Positions 1 through 11,615 of a stretch of DNA of 64,000 nucleotides are shown here, piece after piece. The translations under genes were made by a program, and so were the position numbers. The notes under the pieces were generated by a model, which had not been told where the DNA came from, made no database searches, and saw only the letters and a list, made by a program, of their open reading frames with translations. Positions within the stretch are counted from its first letter, which is position 1, and the number at the start of each line of letters is the position of its first letter. The DNA is from Paramyrothecium sp. XJ0827 (taxonomy: Eukaryota; Ascomycota; Sordariomycetes; Hypocreales; Stachybotryaceae), in the NCBI GenBank assembly GCA_020881915.1, contig JAJFPB010000005.1, positions 558,001 through 622,000 of the forward strand, given 5' to 3'.

Positions 1-1630
1 TTCGCCATTGTCTTAGCACCCCACTCAATGAGTATTCGGCATCTATATCTCTATCTCTCTCTGTCCTGCTCACCCGTGTCCCCATCACATATCCATATCG
101 CACCACCAGATTGGCTCGGTGAGCTCTTGGCCCACGCTTGGCACTGATCATCATCGGTCGTTCGACAAGCTCACCCCCATCGGCCACACACAAACACACC
201 CACGCCGTCCCACACACCCTCCCTTGGCTTGCAGCCACGCCTGCTCCACCCGCACACAGACACTCCCCCCATCCAGGACAGGCACGCACACCCTTCTCTT
301 CGCTTTTGCGTCTGCATCTGCCTCTGCCTCTGCCTCTGCACTACCCCCTCCCGGGCACACCACCAAGGAAAAGGCGCCATAGCTCTCCCAAGCGCCTCAA
401 CACGCCGGACTTCTGCACGGCTTGCAACCTTGTCCTGCCACTAGTCGGCAATCCCTGTCCATCCTCCCACCTGTTTTCTGGTCCGAGCCTTCCACCACCC
501 TAGTCCAAGGCCTATCCATCCATTCATTCCTTTGAAATCAAAACCTCCTGCTCCCCACCCCCGATCTAACATTTGTTCGCCCAGAGCCACACTTCTGCCT
601 CTCAGTCAGAAATCTCCCCCCCCCCAGGCCAGGACGCACACAGCCAGGAATCGGGACCCGAAAAATAAGGCCTGTCGACAACTCCTTGTCTGGACACCTT
701 TCCGACCATCTTCTGCCTCTTTTCCATCTTTCTTCTTCTTTTTCCTCCTCAAACCTGTGTCGACGGGTAACAACGACGACTTCACGAACAGGCCTGTCAC
801 CTAATTTTTTTTCTACCCCTTACCTCTAGGTGACGTCGACGAATCGGTTTCGCGGCACAGCCCATCTCCCCGGGCCCACGACCATCACGATCCTCCCACC
901 CTCGCTCTTACCACCACCTTCAACTCCGGGTTCTGCATTTGTTGCTGCTGCTCACGAGCCATTGCTTTGGTTGCTGGAACATTGCCCAAGCATAACTCGC
1001 GTTGCTTTGCCTCTTGCACCCTCCCGACGCGACGACGTCCTCCTCTTGTCAGCTTGTGTAAGTCCCAGTTACCTACGGTTTCATCTTTCTTCTGCAAACC
1101 ACACAAACACCACGAGGGCCAATCCGGACAAAAAGCAAAAAGCAAAAAGTGCAGTGAAGAGACTGTCTCGGGGATTCTGGCGAATGGGAGCGTTTCGGCA
1201 AGCCACACGAATGATCTCGGGCTCTTCCCGCAGTCGCACACCACCTGTCTGCTTTGCTCTGCTCTACCTTGAGATCGACGCTGTCCGGCACCCCGTCTTA
1301 CTTTCCTTGCCTTGCCTTCTTCCGACACCGCAGTGATTCCATAAGCATTCCATTTGCTGACAAGCACCTTCCTGCTTTCTCTACAGACCTCCCTCCAAAG
1401 CTCGCAACAAGGAAAAGAGAGAGAAAAAGAGCCTTCCGCTTCTCACGCGCAGCATCTTCCTCTCCTCTACCCTATGAATTAGTTCGCAGGCGATCCGGCT
1501 CCGCTTCAGCGTCACTACTTGACTCCCGCGGTCTGCGCTTGTTCGCTCCGCAACTCACCATCTCTTCCTCCCAGACACCCTTCCACACAGAACCCGCTGC
1601 TCGTCGTCCCAACGCGGTGCAGCTCTGGGA
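1..1630 (+). promoter_or_regulatory. Long pyrimidine-rich upstream region and probable 5' leader
   Basis: No credible coding sequence is seen. Both strands give only short overlapping reading frames with low-complexity content. The plus strand is rich in C and T and contains a (CTCTGC)n tract at about 311-340 and many CA/CT runs, as is usual for Pezizomycotina promoters and long leaders. Upstream ATGs occur near 28, 1183, 1209 and 1474. The last opens a two-codon reading frame (ATG AAT TAG, 1474-1482) about 150 nt before the gene start. A GTAAGT-like donor near 1056 makes a leader intron possible. The transcription start cannot be placed by eye. Confidence 0.5.
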
Positions 1631-4092
1631 ATGCCTTACACTCCGCCCTCTCAACGGTCGCCTGCCTCCTCAGCTTCCGCGTCCCCCGATGTGAGCCGTC
1701 GCCCGTCTCTCCAGTCTGGCCCTCGCCCATCGCTACCCCGTTCCGCCTCCTACCTCAACAAGCACCGACGAACACCTTCAGCCTCTGTTATCAGCGATGG
1801 AGCCGCCAGTCCCTTGACACCCCAGGCCACGTCCGACGACCTGCAAGGCATGGTGACCACGACTCCTGCCAGCGTCCGACAGTCCCCTCCACCCCGGACG
1901 GACGACCGTGGCATGCCCAAGGGCGCCATCATCTCGCCCCCCGAGTCGGCCTCTTCCGGTAGTGACGATGAAGGTCCTCCGGAGATCCGTGGTCGTAAGC
2001 TGGAGAAGCTGAACGATCTCAGGCATGCCGTCAGCAAGATTCCCCAGCAGCGATCACCCTCACCTGTTGCTGCTGAAGACAGCCGCGAGGAGAGCCAACA
2101 ACGCAGCATACACATCAGCTTCAGCACCAGTGCACTCGGCGACATGAACAAGCCTGGTCGCAGAGTTGGCCATGTGCGCTCCATCACCGAGTCAAACGTA
2201 GGCGTCGTCAAGTCGGCCGAGAATTCCGTTACGGCCTCGGAGGAGGACACGGACGAGGAGCTCCGCAAGAAGCCTCAGATGGTTCGCAAGAAGTCGGGCG
2301 AGCTGGTAAGACCAGCTCTGCGGCCCCCTTCCCGTCGTCGCCCCTCAAGCATGCCTGGCACTCCCATTTTCTCCAAGGCCGTGCACTTCGACTCTCACCT
2401 CGAGCACGTACGGCACTTCCTGCAGGTCGACCGACCCCTTGCCGTGAGCGCTGGGTCTTCACCTGCCGATAACAATTATGAAAGCGACAACGAGTATCCT
2501 TTCCCCCAGGACGATCCTCGCTCGGGCACCCGATCCCCTCCCTATGAATGGGAGATCATCACTGCCAACTTCCCCCACGATAGCCACTCGCGCAACTCGC
2601 TGCCCGTCAAGCTTGAGAAGGTTTGGCTCTCCCCCGACCAGAAGTGCCTGCTCGGCTACGTGGCCGTCACGAACCTGGCATTCCACAAGTCTGTGGTCTG
2701 CCGCTTCACCCTTGATTACTGGAAGACGACTTCCGAGGTTGCCGCCGAGTACAGCCACGAGATTCGCCCCCGGGAAACGCCTCTCGGTCAGGACCGTTTC
2801 TGCTTCTCCATCAAGTTGGCGGATACTGCCAACCTCGAGTCCAAGACATTGTTCTTCTGCCTGCGCTATTCGGTCAACGGACAAGATTACTGGGACAACA
2901 ACACCGGCGCCAACTTCCAGGTTGACTTCCGCAAGAAGCATCTCCCTCAGAACGGCAAGAACAACTTCCAAGGCGCCGGCTCCAAGCCTCTGAATGGACT
3001 GCCCCGAAGCAACCGCCGGCAGCCAACCACCAACGCTCCTCGACCCAAGTCGATGCCCATTAGCTCGGATGAATTTGGTGACGGCGACTCCAAGTACAAC
3101 TTTGATCAGCCAATTCATGAGTACATTGGCGAGTCTGGCACTTCTGGTGGTCTGCGACTCAAGTCCAAGTCGACCAACAACTTGGCCAGCGACAACTTGA
3201 CCAACCGCCTCTCACCCCCTAGCGGGGTTGCATTTGCTAACCGCTACGACTTTGGTGCTTCCCTCAGCGCGGCCGTCCAGGCCGCCAAGGACTCGATGGC
3301 CAAGGAGCGAGATCGTGATGCCCTGTTTATGAAGAGCAACGTTCGTGGTGCCAACCCGACTGTTACTGTGCCAATTATTCGGGCGCCGGCTGTGAAGCAA
3401 ATTCCTGGGACCAGCTCGCCAGCTTCTTCACCCATCGCCGGGCTTCCCAGCTCGTCGTATGAGGAGCTTGTGAATAAATACTGCTTTGTACGTACCCCTG
3501 GCCTGCACACCAGCTTCTCTCAACCCCCACCCGCGGTCTAGCCCATCGACACCCCAGCACCTTTTTCTAGGAACTCCTTGGTTGGACACGCAACGGAGGG
3601 AGGCAATGGTGCTTGATGTAGGAGCTATTACTAACATGGTTTGTTCTTGGTATCTAGTTTGGTTCAAAACAGTCAAGTCCTACTTTGAAGGACGGCACTC
3701 TGAGGAATGGACACTTCGACGGCGCCCATGGCGACGAGTTCAGCACCGGCAGCACAAACTCATCTGCTGGAAGCCCTCAACTCGGCCACCGGGTCTTGGG
3801 ACCGGCGCCTAGTCACTCCCTGCATCTCCGGGAGGCAAACCCGTACTTCCAGCAGATCGCAATCGGCGCATCGCCCGCTGCCTCGCCGCTACGAACATTC
3901 TCGGCGCAGGGCTCCGAAAGCAGCCAGGCCTCGACGCCGAAAGCTACAGTACCAGCAAGGTCTACGTCGCCGGCCGTTTCTTCTGTTGTCGGTGCGTCGC
4001 ATGATTTCCCATACACCGCACAGCACCATACGCTGTCTGATCGATTCCCATGGAGCGGCGAGACTCATACTGCTACAGCGATTCGGGGCTAG
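1631..4092 (+). CDS. Protein phosphatase 1 regulatory subunit with CBM21 domain (Gac1/Pig1/Pig2-like)
   Basis: Two exons, 1631-3487 and 3658-4092, joined in phase 0 (donor GTACGT, acceptor TATCTAG), give 763 residues. Residues 1-240 and the tail after about 440 are Ser/Pro/Arg-rich and probably disordered. A PP1-docking RVxF-type motif, KAVHF, lies at 249-253. A CBM21 carbohydrate-binding domain spans about 320-434 and carries its WDNN signature at 421-424. Proteins of this family (yeast Gac1, Pig1, Pig2) bring phosphatase 1 to glycogen and so activate glycogen synthase; they act in the cytosol. The ATG at 1631 is favoured because the sequence after it (MPYTPPSQRSP, then a Ser-rich stretch) resembles the start of fungal homologues as I recall them. 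The second exon is supported by its open frame of 144 residues with the same Ser/Thr-rich composition. The family call is strong; which yeast paralogue it matches is not decided. Confidence 0.9.
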
Positions 4093-7000
4093 AACCCAAG
4101 CGATGACGGTATCGGCACCTTGAACTCGTATGAGACAAAACGACTACGATCTGCGCAGCACCCTTGATATCGAGGTCGAGGATCCACGAGTACCTCGCCA
4201 TCATGGCAAACCGAATGTCCGACTACACAAAGTCTCGGCTCACTCGGCAAATAATCCAGCGTACCTAGTACGCCATTTTTAATCCACCCAACCTATACCA
4301 CGTCGTCTCAGCTGTCTCACGAAGCATTTCGCGCAATTGGGCCTTCTTGTTTTTTTTCTTTCAATTTTCATTATCCGACAGGATCACGGCAGCATAAAGC
4401 CATGATCCACGTGGCATTGGCGTTACAGGGCATTTGGTGGTTTCCTCTAATCCGGCCTGTTTGGAATTTGCAGGCAACGGCGTTCATCTGGGCAATGGTC
4501 TTTTCGATTCTAAATTGTAGCGCTTCGGCCTTTTCTGCACCTATTTATCTCTCACAAGCCGTGGACGCGAAGACAAGCGACATGGCGAGATTGTTATGAC
4601 CTTCTCCCCTCCCTCTCGGCATCGGGACTGTCGGCGTTTGAGCCTTCTTGTTTGAGGAACAGAACGATATGGGGGAGATTGATACCTGAGGCTCAGGGGA
4701 ACAGTGGTGGAACGCATCGGCCTTGATGGCCGGGCTTCTGCATCACGAATACGTTTGAGGCTACGGCCGGGACTATCGGCCAGGGAGAGACGGGATCGGA
4801 ACACTGGGTTTGGTTTGAAAATAAAAGGGCATTACAGCCCACAGCCTCCTCCGAGGAGATACACGGGACTGGAGGGGGCATGGGCAATGGTAGTCAGGTT
4901 TTCGCCGCTACGGAGTTGAGAATACCAGGAATGCATAATACTTTGAAGACATTTAGAAGTCCGTCCCCCAATTTTTGCCCTGCGTGACTGACGATGGATA
5001 TGATGGTATGAAGCCATGACATGACACCAGGGATTGACTACACTGAACGATTGGCTGATGAACGGCCCCATCACGTAGGAGGCTAGTGTGGCTCCCACGC
5101 CAAATCACTCAAATGTTAAGTTCTACATGCCAGAGAGATAACGACTAGCGGGTGATTCGGCTACACAGTGGCTGAGGTAGGGAGGACGGGCAAGGCGAGC
5201 GAGCTGTTAGTAGACTTGCATTAGTCGCCCGGCGATGTGGCCCAGCGGTCTGTCAGCCCATCCCCACGGCGCAAACCGATGAGTCTTTTTCCAAATGACT
5301 CAAGGTGTTCCCTTCCCCACGCAGATTTTCATGCAGCAAGAAAGGCAAAGCTAGCAAGCAGGAATAGCGGTGGCAGGTGTAGAGACCGGCGGCGGCGGCG
5401 ATGGCGAAGAGCGAGCGCCCTGGAAGCGCGGCGCCAAAGGCTAACAAGAGTAGCGTGAAGCCCACGCCAGACAGAGAACTGGGGGGGGCGTGTGGGAGGA
5501 TTTTTCTCCCAAACGAAAATGGGAACCAGGACGCTGGCTAGACTACTGTAGGGATGTGCCTTTTCTTAAGTTGAGTTCCTATCACTGGCTCCTTTCAGTT
5601 GTTAGTACAGACTTTCGAGATTCAACGGGGAGTGGACGATAAGGAGGCAGCTTGGAATGCTGATCTCTGTGCGTAAGTTGCCATGTGTTGCTTGAGCTTT
5701 TTGAGTTGAGGTTTTTCCTTCGGAAAGGAAATCGAGTCGATTGTGTCACCAGCGGGGACAGCTATCGGGGTCCACGTTGCAAGTTTTGCTTTTTTTGCCT
5801 CCTCCGTTGAACACAACCAACGGACACACCTTTTTGGCTTTCCAAGGATGTTCGCTGGAAGATCAGAACCTAACGGAAATACGGGAATACTTCACCAAAG
5901 ACATGAGAAACAATGTCAAAGACGGGAAGGTTGTAAGTTCGGCCTACGACCCCTTGGACGGGGCCCACGACCGAGTCGGGCGAAGGCGCGGAGCCGGCGA
6001 CCGGAGGAAGACCAGGCCCAGTCCGGCCTAGGGCCGTCTACATTGGACAAGTTCCAAGTGGATTCAGAGTTATATGGATTTCTTTTCTTTCTCGTAACTC
6101 CCCTGTCCCAGGCGAGCAAGGACTGCGGCATTCTCTGCTGTCTTTTTTTTCGACTTCATCCCGCGCGACGCGCCTCACGCTTTGACAGGGGGAAAGGGAA
6201 AGGGACAGAATACCGAACGCACCCCGTCTCTTCCACGGACGTTTCCCCCTTGACTTGCGCGAGGCCCAAGTCGGACGCCACGAAGCGTAGGCAGGTTTAG
6301 TAGACAAAGAGCGGGTTCGCTTGGGTGCTTGAGGCTTTTCCGCCATCTCCGTGTCCTACCCCCCTTCTCTTTCTTGGCCGCGCGCCGCTTGCGCCCTTTC
6401 TTGATGAAGAATTCGCCCATGGACAAGAACGTCGCACACGCGGCGGGCGGGTACGGTGCGTTAAGCGATGCAAAAAAACCACAAGGGAGGACGACCCCCC
6501 CCGCGAATTGAGTTCCGGCGATGGCATGGCCCGGATTTGAACGGCGCCGTCCCCCGTGGAGAATCTGCAAAAGGGTGAGCGGACGTGCAGTTGATCCGCT
6601 TACGGTTGATTTACATTTCGTGGGTAAGTGTGTGTGTGTGAGCGTTTTGTTGGTAGACTGGGGAAGACTGGGTGAGGGAATATGCTGAGCCGTAACTCTC
6701 TTTCTACTTTTCTCGCGTGTATGGGAAAAAGCTTAATCTGTGAAGGGCATCAGAGCCGATCGGGTGCTCGACTAATAGCGCATTGGAGCGCGGGGATCGA
6801 CGTGGTGCTGATCAGTCTGAACCGTATAGAACGAGTCCGTAGTCGGCCACTGCTCGGGGATACCTCATGCGACCCTCCCTCGGGAGATTGCTGCGTGCTA
6901 CGCAGTGGAGGCGGACGCTTGCCAGTTTGACGAGAGACGTCGTGTCTGCCGTTCCGGGACTGGGGCTTCGGAGCCGACCATGCTTTGCATGTCGCCGGAG

Positions 7001-8065
7001 CCGGGCCGGCACGGCTCAACGTCCCGGGAGGTCTGGTGGCAGCGGGGGAGCGCACTGTTTCACCGGTACAAGCAACACTGTCTGATGAAGAGCAGTTCGA
7101 GTACTCTACCGTTGTGCGAGAATGGCGCCTCGAGACTGCTATTCAAATGAGCGTTCCGTAAGTCTTCGTCAGGAACCAAGGATGTGCAGCCTGCTGTAGG
7201 CTTTCCTTTCTCCTTTCTACCATTATTCTGTTGTGTTAACTCAGCTGCCTGGACTGATGCATCTCGCTTCAACGCATTGGCTCAAAGCACGGCAAGTCTG
7301 GCTTTCATCCTGAATGCCTCTGTATCCGGACATTTCTCTGCTTCTATCATGGTACTTCTATCATAGTACTTCTATCATGGTACTTCTATCATAGTTTTTC
7401 ATGAGGCGGAGCGGTACCAGCTTATAATTTCCAAACACTTGTTTATGCACCAGCCTCGGATGTTTCGCTCATGCATTCACAGTTGAATGAAGGCACTTAC
7501 AGCTACACGGTTATGGATCTGCTATGCCTACCTTATATATTGCGTAGCCGGGCTCCATAGCTAGACCCATATCGATATCCCTGATTAATAGATGCGGCAA
7601 GTATCAATTCTCATGGATGCTTTACTTGGGGTGATGCAGACGCGGCCAGGATTCGTAGTTGCCGTTTCCAGACTCTTATATTTTACCAATCTTGTCCTGT
7701 AAACTCATGGTTGCGCCTACATGCTTGACAATTCAGAAGACGTTTGTAGACCGGCCTGGGGAAGTGAAGTGAAGTGAATACGAAAGTAGTGGCTCCATTG
7801 TTCCGCCCATATTAATAGAAACGTCGATCACAGCTGAGCTGCCCCTCTACCAGAGCTCGATCGTGATGTTGCTCAATGTCGTCTCACCACTGCTCAATAT
7901 GGCCATTTCTACTCCAACCCCGTGGCTGACACACAAAGAAGAAATCACGTCAGAGAGACTCGTCGTGCTAACCATATATCCCACCGCCGGGGGTAGCCTC
8001 CGCGAACACGTACGCGGAGTCCCGATACCGTTACTTAGCCGGACATTGGCTGACTTGGACAACCG
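4093..8065. other. Intergenic, no supported gene
   Basis: About 4 kb with only short frames in all six directions. The first few hundred bases are presumably the 3' UTR of the phosphatase subunit gene. A minus-strand frame at 5253-5465 begins with a hydrophobic stretch but has no family features. A 14-bp tandem repeat lies at 7341-7394. I see no tRNA, 5S rRNA or transposon ends. Confidence 0.5.
7341..7394. repeat. Short tandem repeat, 14-bp unit
   Basis: About four head-to-tail copies of a 14-bp unit (GTACTTCTATCATG, with the last base alternating G/A). The alternation suggests that a two-unit block was duplicated. It lies in AT-richer intergenic DNA. Confidence 0.85.
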
Positions 8066-8520
8066 TAGGTCATCGAGAAGCTGGCCAACGCGACTGAAGG
8101 CACTGATAACTGGGACGGGCGTCACGGCACGCTACCTGCGTCCCACGAGATGAATGGCAAGACCGTCTACGTCATCCAGGAGAAGGAGCTTCTCGTCCAA
8201 GGTTGTCCTGAGCTAATACAGTGACCTAGTTACGTGAGTAAGGCAGCTCTCGACGATCAAGCGTACAAGGATGCCGCCAAACGCATCAACGAGTGGGCCG
8301 CCCAGAACAATGCCCTCGGCCCCGAGCACCTCCCGTCTGTCCACGTCCTGCAGCCCCTCCCCGCCGCTGGCCCTCGCTCCGCGACCACGCCGACCCGCAC
8401 ATCCCGAAAACCTGCGCGACGCAGGGAGTAAGGACTAGGGTGAGGCAGCACATGGTGAAGAAAGTGGCGGGCTACCTGTGCAAGAGGCTTGAGTCTGGAA
8501 GGTCCATGGCGATGTGCTGA
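8066..8520 (+). pseudogene. Possible gene relic of unknown family
   Basis: From an acceptor-like site (CCGTAG) the plus strand reads about 50 residues of coding-like sequence (beginning VIEKLANATEG) that end at a TGA near 8221. A second coding-like block follows from 8234, with an amphipathic stretch AYKDAAKRINEWAAQNN. It appears to change frame near 8357, where the next frame continues as WPSLRDHADPHIP. Amino-acid composition and codon third positions look genic, but the stop and the frame change argue for decay. I do not recognise the family. An intact gene with unrecognised introns remains possible. Confidence 0.35.
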
Positions 8521-8789
8521 AGGGCTGTATCGCCTTGTTGTTGATTACAAGGCGCGACTTGGTCATGAAATCATATAAATGAATCTAGATATATAGAGCT
8601 TGATAGAAGAACTAACGATACAGTTGTTATACAAAGTCGAAGCCGTCCGTGTTTCAACCACCAAATCTTCGCCACGAACGCTACAGATGCCATTGGTCAA
8701 GAACTCTAGTTCGTTCGATAACACGCTCTCAAATGTAATAGCCACCCCCTCAGGGAACAACATGTGCATGATGCCACAACCGTCCACCC

Positions 8790-10724
8790 TCACCTGGGAA
8801 TCCACATGCCTCCCTTCCCGTAGGCTTGATCCCGGATCGCCCCGGCCTCGGACCGCACGCCCGCCCAGTGCAGCGGGATCCTGCCCACCTGGTGGGCCAC
8901 CTTGCCCGTCGCCTCGTCGAGCCTGTCCGACACGCTGCGCTCGCCCCGTGCGCCCCGCAGCCGCGCGAGCGTCTCCTCGGCCGCCCAGCGGGGGCGCGCG
9001 AGGCTGGCCACGGTCGTCATGACGTCGCGGTCGTGCTCCAGCACCGCGAGCTGCGCGTCGGCGTCGGCGTCGGCCCCGGCCCCGGACGCCGTCGCCGCCG
9101 GGCGGAGGTAGCCCATCAGGACGACCTTGAGCCGCGCGCCGAGTATGTCGGCGTCCTCGAAGCCGTGGACGATGTGGACGACCACGGAGTTGCGCATGAC
9201 GATGCCGGGGGCGGCCGTTCGCAGCGGCGCGATGGTGACGATGGCCTCGTAATACTCGGGAGACGGGTCCTCGGGGCTCTTTCGAGGACCGACGCGGACC
9301 CAAGCCGCAAAGACGCCGCTGAGCCTCATCTTGATCGCGTCCGGGACGTCGCTCAGGTTCGCCGTCGGTATGCCGAGCTCCGCGGCTGACCGGCCGCTGC
9401 CTCGGACAACCTTGCCCTCGAACTTGAGCGGGAACGGGGTCTCGGGGCCGGCGTCGGACCCGATCACGGCGAGCGGCTGGTCGAGCATGGCGCCCGCCAG
9501 CAGCGGGTCGTAGTTGACCCGCCTGTTGTTCTGCCACCGCTCGTCCACGGCGGCGCCGACGCCGGACGTGTGGTAGCTCCTGAGGGCGGTGCCGCCCGCG
9601 CGCCGGATGGCCTCGGTGGGCACGAGCTTCCTGGCCCGGTTCTCGACGACGGCGCCCGCCACGCCCGCGTACGTCCGCGCGACGCGGTGGCCGACCGTCG
9701 TCGCCACCTTGACGCCGAGCTCCAGCGGCATGGTACCCAGGCTCGCGCCGCGGACGACGGCGGCGTCGGTCGACGTGCTGGCGATGCGGAACACGGGGCT
9801 GCCGCACAGCGTCTTCTTGCCGCCCTCGCCGGAGCACACCACGAGCCGGAAGTAGCCGTCCGCGGCGACGGCGGGGATGCGGACGACGTGCGTCTCGCGG
9901 GCGACATGGGCCCTCAGCCGGCCCGTGGCCTTCTTCTCGAAGCGCCGCATGTCGCGCTGCATGCCGCGCTCCTCGGCCTCGGGGAGGTGCTCCGGGCCGG
10001 CCCTCGTCGCGGGCGTCACGTCGATCCAGCCGCCCCTCGTGCCCACCAGCGCCTTGACGGCCATGCCGACGTTGCCCGAGTAGCCCTTGTCCTGCAGCCA
10101 CAGCGTCCGGTCGGCCGGCAGGGGCTGGTCGGAGAGGACGGTGACGGCGACCGACGTGGACGGGCCGCGGTACCAGACCAGCGCGTGGCAGTGGCGGATG
10201 ACGCTGAAGTGGCGCGTCGACTCGACGGGATGGCTGACCAGGCCGGTGGCGAAGTACTGCGCTTCGTCGAGCGCCGTCTTGAACCGGGACGGCGTTTTCG
10301 GCCTCGAGGCGTCTTCGCGGTCGGGGGCGGAGCCAGTCGTGCCGGCCGAGAGGGCCGACGAGCTCTTCACGCGGCGCACTTGCTGCTGGCCCGGCACCGA
10401 AAGGGACGAAGACGACGGCGTCGGCGTCACCGGCGTGTAGGCGTCGCCATCCACGATGAAGTTGACGGGCGAGGTGACGGGCTGCCCCGGCGCAACGAGC
10501 GCCGTGCCCACGCTCAGGGGCGGCCGGGCACGGCCGGTCGGCGCGCCCGCACCCGGCGTGAGGTCGGTGGTGGACCTGACGAACCGCAGCGGCCGCGCGT
10601 GCGGGCTCTGCAGCCCCGGGCCGTGGTCCGGACGCACGCCGGGCCCAAGATAGGAGCCGGTAGCCTCGCCATAGTGCGGGATCGGCTTGCGCCTGAAGGC
10701 CAGAGAATCCGCCGGGCTCTGCAT
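8790..10724 (-). CDS. Flavokinase-domain protein, probably inactive as riboflavin kinase
   Basis: Single exon of 644 residues from the ATG at 10724. The frame is open further upstream, but that part is low in complexity and begins in promoter-like sequence. Residues 1-150 are Pro/Ser-rich and probably disordered. The middle (about 165-420) matches a fungal-specific region that I cannot assign to a named domain. Residues 435-580 resemble a riboflavin kinase fold: the nucleotide/Mg motif GKVVRGSG...ELGIPTANL lies at 437-457, and a segment NSVVVHIVHGF at 512-522 corresponds to the family's S-V-E-V-H-I-I-H motif. The Glu that serves as catalytic base in that motif is Val515 here, which suggests a pseudoenzyme. 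The annotated stop overlaps a good donor (CCCAG|GTGAGG), so a short downstream exon could replace the last few residues. The gene is very GC-rich. A true FMN-making enzyme is probably encoded elsewhere. Confidence 0.75.
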   Translation of the reverse strand: MQSPADSLAFRRKPIPHYGEATGSYLGPGVRPDHGPGLQSPHARPLRFVRSTTDLTPGAGAPTGRARPPLSVGTALVAPGQPVTSPVNFIVDGDAYTPVTPTPSSSSLSVPGQQQVRRVKSSSALSAGTTGSAPDREDASRPKTPSRFKTALDEAQYFATGLVSHPVESTRHFSVIRHCHALVWYRGPSTSVAVTVLSDQPLPADRTLWLQDKGYSGNVGMAVKALVGTRGGWIDVTPATRAGPEHLPEAEERGMQRDMRRFEKKATGRLRAHVARETHVVRIPAVAADGYFRLVVCSGEGGKKTLCGSPVFRIASTSTDAAVVRGASLGTMPLELGVKVATTVGHRVARTYAGVAGAVVENRARKLVPTEAIRRAGGTALRSYHTSGVGAAVDERWQNNRRVNYDPLLAGAMLDQPLAVIGSDAGPETPFPLKFEGKVVRGSGRSAAELGIPTANLSDVPDAIKMRLSGVFAAWVRVGPRKSPEDPSPEYYEAIVTIAPLRTAAPGIVMRNSVVVHIVHGFEDADILGARLKVVLMGYLRPAATASGAGADADADAQLAVLEHDRDVMTTVASLARPRWAAEETLARLRGARGERSVSDRLDEATGKVAHQVGRIPLHWAGVRSEAGAIRDQAYGKGGMWIPR

Positions 10725-11615
10725 CGAGTTGCGGCAGGGGGGGGTCTCGCTACTCTCAATCACTGCTCGGAGCGGGTGATGGGCAGTGTACATGGGACAG
10801 CGCTCACATTTGCGCCGCGTGCCCCGTTGCCTTGCTTTCCGGGACGGTCTTTTTTCGTTGCAGAGTGCAGCATGGACCAGAGTAGAAGACGGACCCCCTG
10901 AGCTATCCAAGCTAGACTGGGCTGATCGGGACAGGGTGGTTGGTGGGTTGGCCAAGACATGCCGCGAATTGGGACCCGGGCAACGCAAGACGCTGAAACC
11001 GCCGAAAGACGTGCGCAGTCTCGTCTGCCGGACGCCGCACTGCGGGCTAATAAAATGGGTGTCTGGCGAATCATTGATTACCCCGGATTTTTCAGGCCTA
11101 GCACGGTCTCTAGGAGTCGCCGTCGTCGAAGAGGCCTGTCTTCGCTACGTGCACCTCCGGCGTGACGGCGATTATCCCGTCCGGTGGGCTGCAGGGGGGG
11201 GGGGGAACAGAATTCAACAACCTGCACGAATCTAGGGATGGCGTGCGTACAGATAAGACCGAGGGTGGAGCGCTGGAGGTGATATGACGAATAGAAGCCA
11301 CGTGAAGCGCCGTCTGGCTACTCAGCAACCAGGATAATCACATCTTCATCACCATGCGATGCTGCATATGGACATTGCGTAAACGGTTTTGTGGCTTGGC
11401 AGACTACGGATGCGCCTGGGAATGGTTGATTGGCCATCTCGGCAGGTCAGGCCAATTGTCGGGATCCTGTTTGCTTTCGCTAAGAACATTCATTCTATTG
11501 CATTTTAAATGCACATGTCCCAACTGTACGCTCCTCGCCTCCGCAGAATGCACGCCTCTACGGACCGTCCACCGCTTGGGTCTCAGAGCGAAGCCTCAAA
11601 CCGAGCTGGTCGCGA
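10725..11615. other. Intergenic, no supported gene
   Basis: Region between the start of the flavokinase-like gene and the stop of Xaa-Pro aminopeptidase, both on the minus strand. It should hold the promoter of the first gene and the 3' UTR of the second. A G-run is seen near 11193-11204. No other feature is supported. Confidence 0.5.

Noticed and set aside
5253..5465. 70-residue minus-strand frame with a hydrophobic start
   Set aside because: It could pass as a signal peptide, but the remainder is featureless, and no transcript or splice support can be seen.
6505..6575. GGATTTGAAC resembling a tRNA T-loop
   Set aside because: The flanking bases do not form the T-stem, and no D-arm or acceptor stem is found at the right distances.
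8563..10101. 512-residue minus-strand frame overlapping the flavokinase-like gene
   Set aside because: Nearly all Arg/Gly/Ala in its first 420 residues. It is the shifted frame of the real gene.
9570..10901. 443-residue plus-strand frame opposite the flavokinase-like gene
   Set aside because: An Arg/Gly/His-rich shadow frame in very GC-rich DNA. The minus-strand frame has recognisable motifs.
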